A stretch of DNA of 64,000 bases from Cepaea nemoralis (Eukaryota; Mollusca; Gastropoda; Stylommatophora; Helicidae), in the NCBI GenBank assembly GCA_014155875.1, contig JACEFZ010015010.1, forward strand, positions 276,501 to 340,500, read 5' to 3'. The notes below the pieces were generated by a model. It had not been told where the DNA came from and searched no databases. It was given only the letters and a program-made list of their open reading frames with translations. Positions 63,344-64,000 of this stretch are shown here, one piece after another (within the stretch, counting starts at the first letter, position 1; each line of letters begins with the position of its first letter). Both the position numbers and the translations under genes were made by a program.

Positions 63344-64000
63344 CGAGAGCGAGTCAATAAGTAAGTCACACAGTTCTGTGGGATGGCAGGTAAATGTAGT
63401 TAGTGTTTGCTACAGGTGTCATTAGGTGACAGCAACGTCGAACTTTATATTCCCGTTCGTCAGGTGGCGCTATGTGTCTCATGCGCATGCGCAGCGCATA
63501 AACAAAATGGCGACTGTACTTACGGAGTGTACAATCAAAGAGCAACTTGCTGTTGTGCGTGGTAAAAGGACTACCTGCAAATGACATTCATAAGGAAATG
63601 CTTCCTGTTTATGCTAACAAATGTTTGTCCCGTAAAGCGGTGCATAGCTGGGTAGAAACATTTTCTCAAGACGCCCTAAATTTGTTGATGAAATCCGATC
63701 TGGTCGTCCTGTTGAGATTGCAACAGAAGCATTCGTGCAGCGGGTGGGGGAGATGATTAGAGGTGAAGGTGATTAACGATAGATTCTGTAGCATCTGCAA
63801 TATCGTGCTCACATGGTTCAGCATACAGCACAATGCATGATCGACTGAAATTTAAGAAAGCGTGCTCAAGGTGGGTAAACAGACAATTGAAGGAGGAACA
63901 CAAAATGGACCGATTTGGCCTGTCCTTGCATCATCTCTGTCGATACGAAGATGAAGCAGAAGACATGCTGAACAGGATTGTAACTAAGGACGAATTATTG
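63344..64000 (+). mobile_element. mariner-family transposon, 5' part (cut by window edge)
   Basis: Begins after TA (63342-63343) with CGAGAGCGAGTCAATAAGTA, a plausible inverted-repeat start. ATG at about 63508 opens MATVLTECTIKEQLAVVRG, continues after a frame change as GLPANDIHKEMLPVYANKCL, SRKAVHSWVETFSQDALN, and then, after stops, FKKACSRWVNRQLKEEHK and LNRIVTKDE. This is the N-terminal half of a SETMAR-type mariner transposase, ending just before the first catalytic Asp segment. At least two frame breaks make this copy dead. Confidence 0.88.

Overview
The window is nuclear DNA of an animal, most likely an arthropod. It has GT-AG introns of 1-5 kb, AATAAA poly(A) signals, invertebrate-type transposons (Ty3/Gypsy, RTE- and Ingi-like LINEs, Kolobok, piggyBac, mariner, hAT, Penelope), tRNA-derived SINEs, and an 18S rRNA fragment whose variable region carries the GGTTCCTTAGAT form usual in arthropods. 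The species cannot be named from the sequence.

Two host genes are present. The 26S proteasome ubiquitin receptor Rpn10/PSMD4 occupies 641-27470 on the + strand as nine exons covering about the last 325 residues; its first exon(s) lie before the window. A basonuclin-type C2H2 zinc-finger gene lies on the - strand at 56651-59260 as two exons, with its 5' exon(s) probably beyond 64000. Its third zinc finger is encoded just downstream in another frame, so the reading frame appears broken.

Layout. 1-28 kb: Rpn10, whose introns hold LINE 3' ends, SINEs, minisatellites, a piggyBac-like MITE (6562-7257), a 3.0-kb Kolobok-like element with a Mutator-like transposase (10991-14031), a rearranged rDNA fragment (about 16.4-17.6 kb), an RTE-like LINE (18.5-19.9 kb), a nearly full-length EN-RT-RNase H LINE (20.3-24.5 kb) and a deleted mariner (25130-25638). 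28.3-33.8 kb: a 5.5-kb array of a 63-bp satellite. 34.5-43.7 kb: a young 9.1-kb Ty3/Gypsy element with intact gag and pol, inserted into a SINE. 43.8-54.8 kb: fragmentary LINEs, SINEs, a Penelope-like fragment, two hAT MITEs and minisatellites. 54.8-64 kb: the basonuclin-type gene and its large intron, ending in a mariner cut by the window edge.

The two host genes show no functional link. I found no operon-like or defence-like system. What is notable is the density and nesting of mobile elements, several of which can be delimited to the base by target-site duplications (TSDs).
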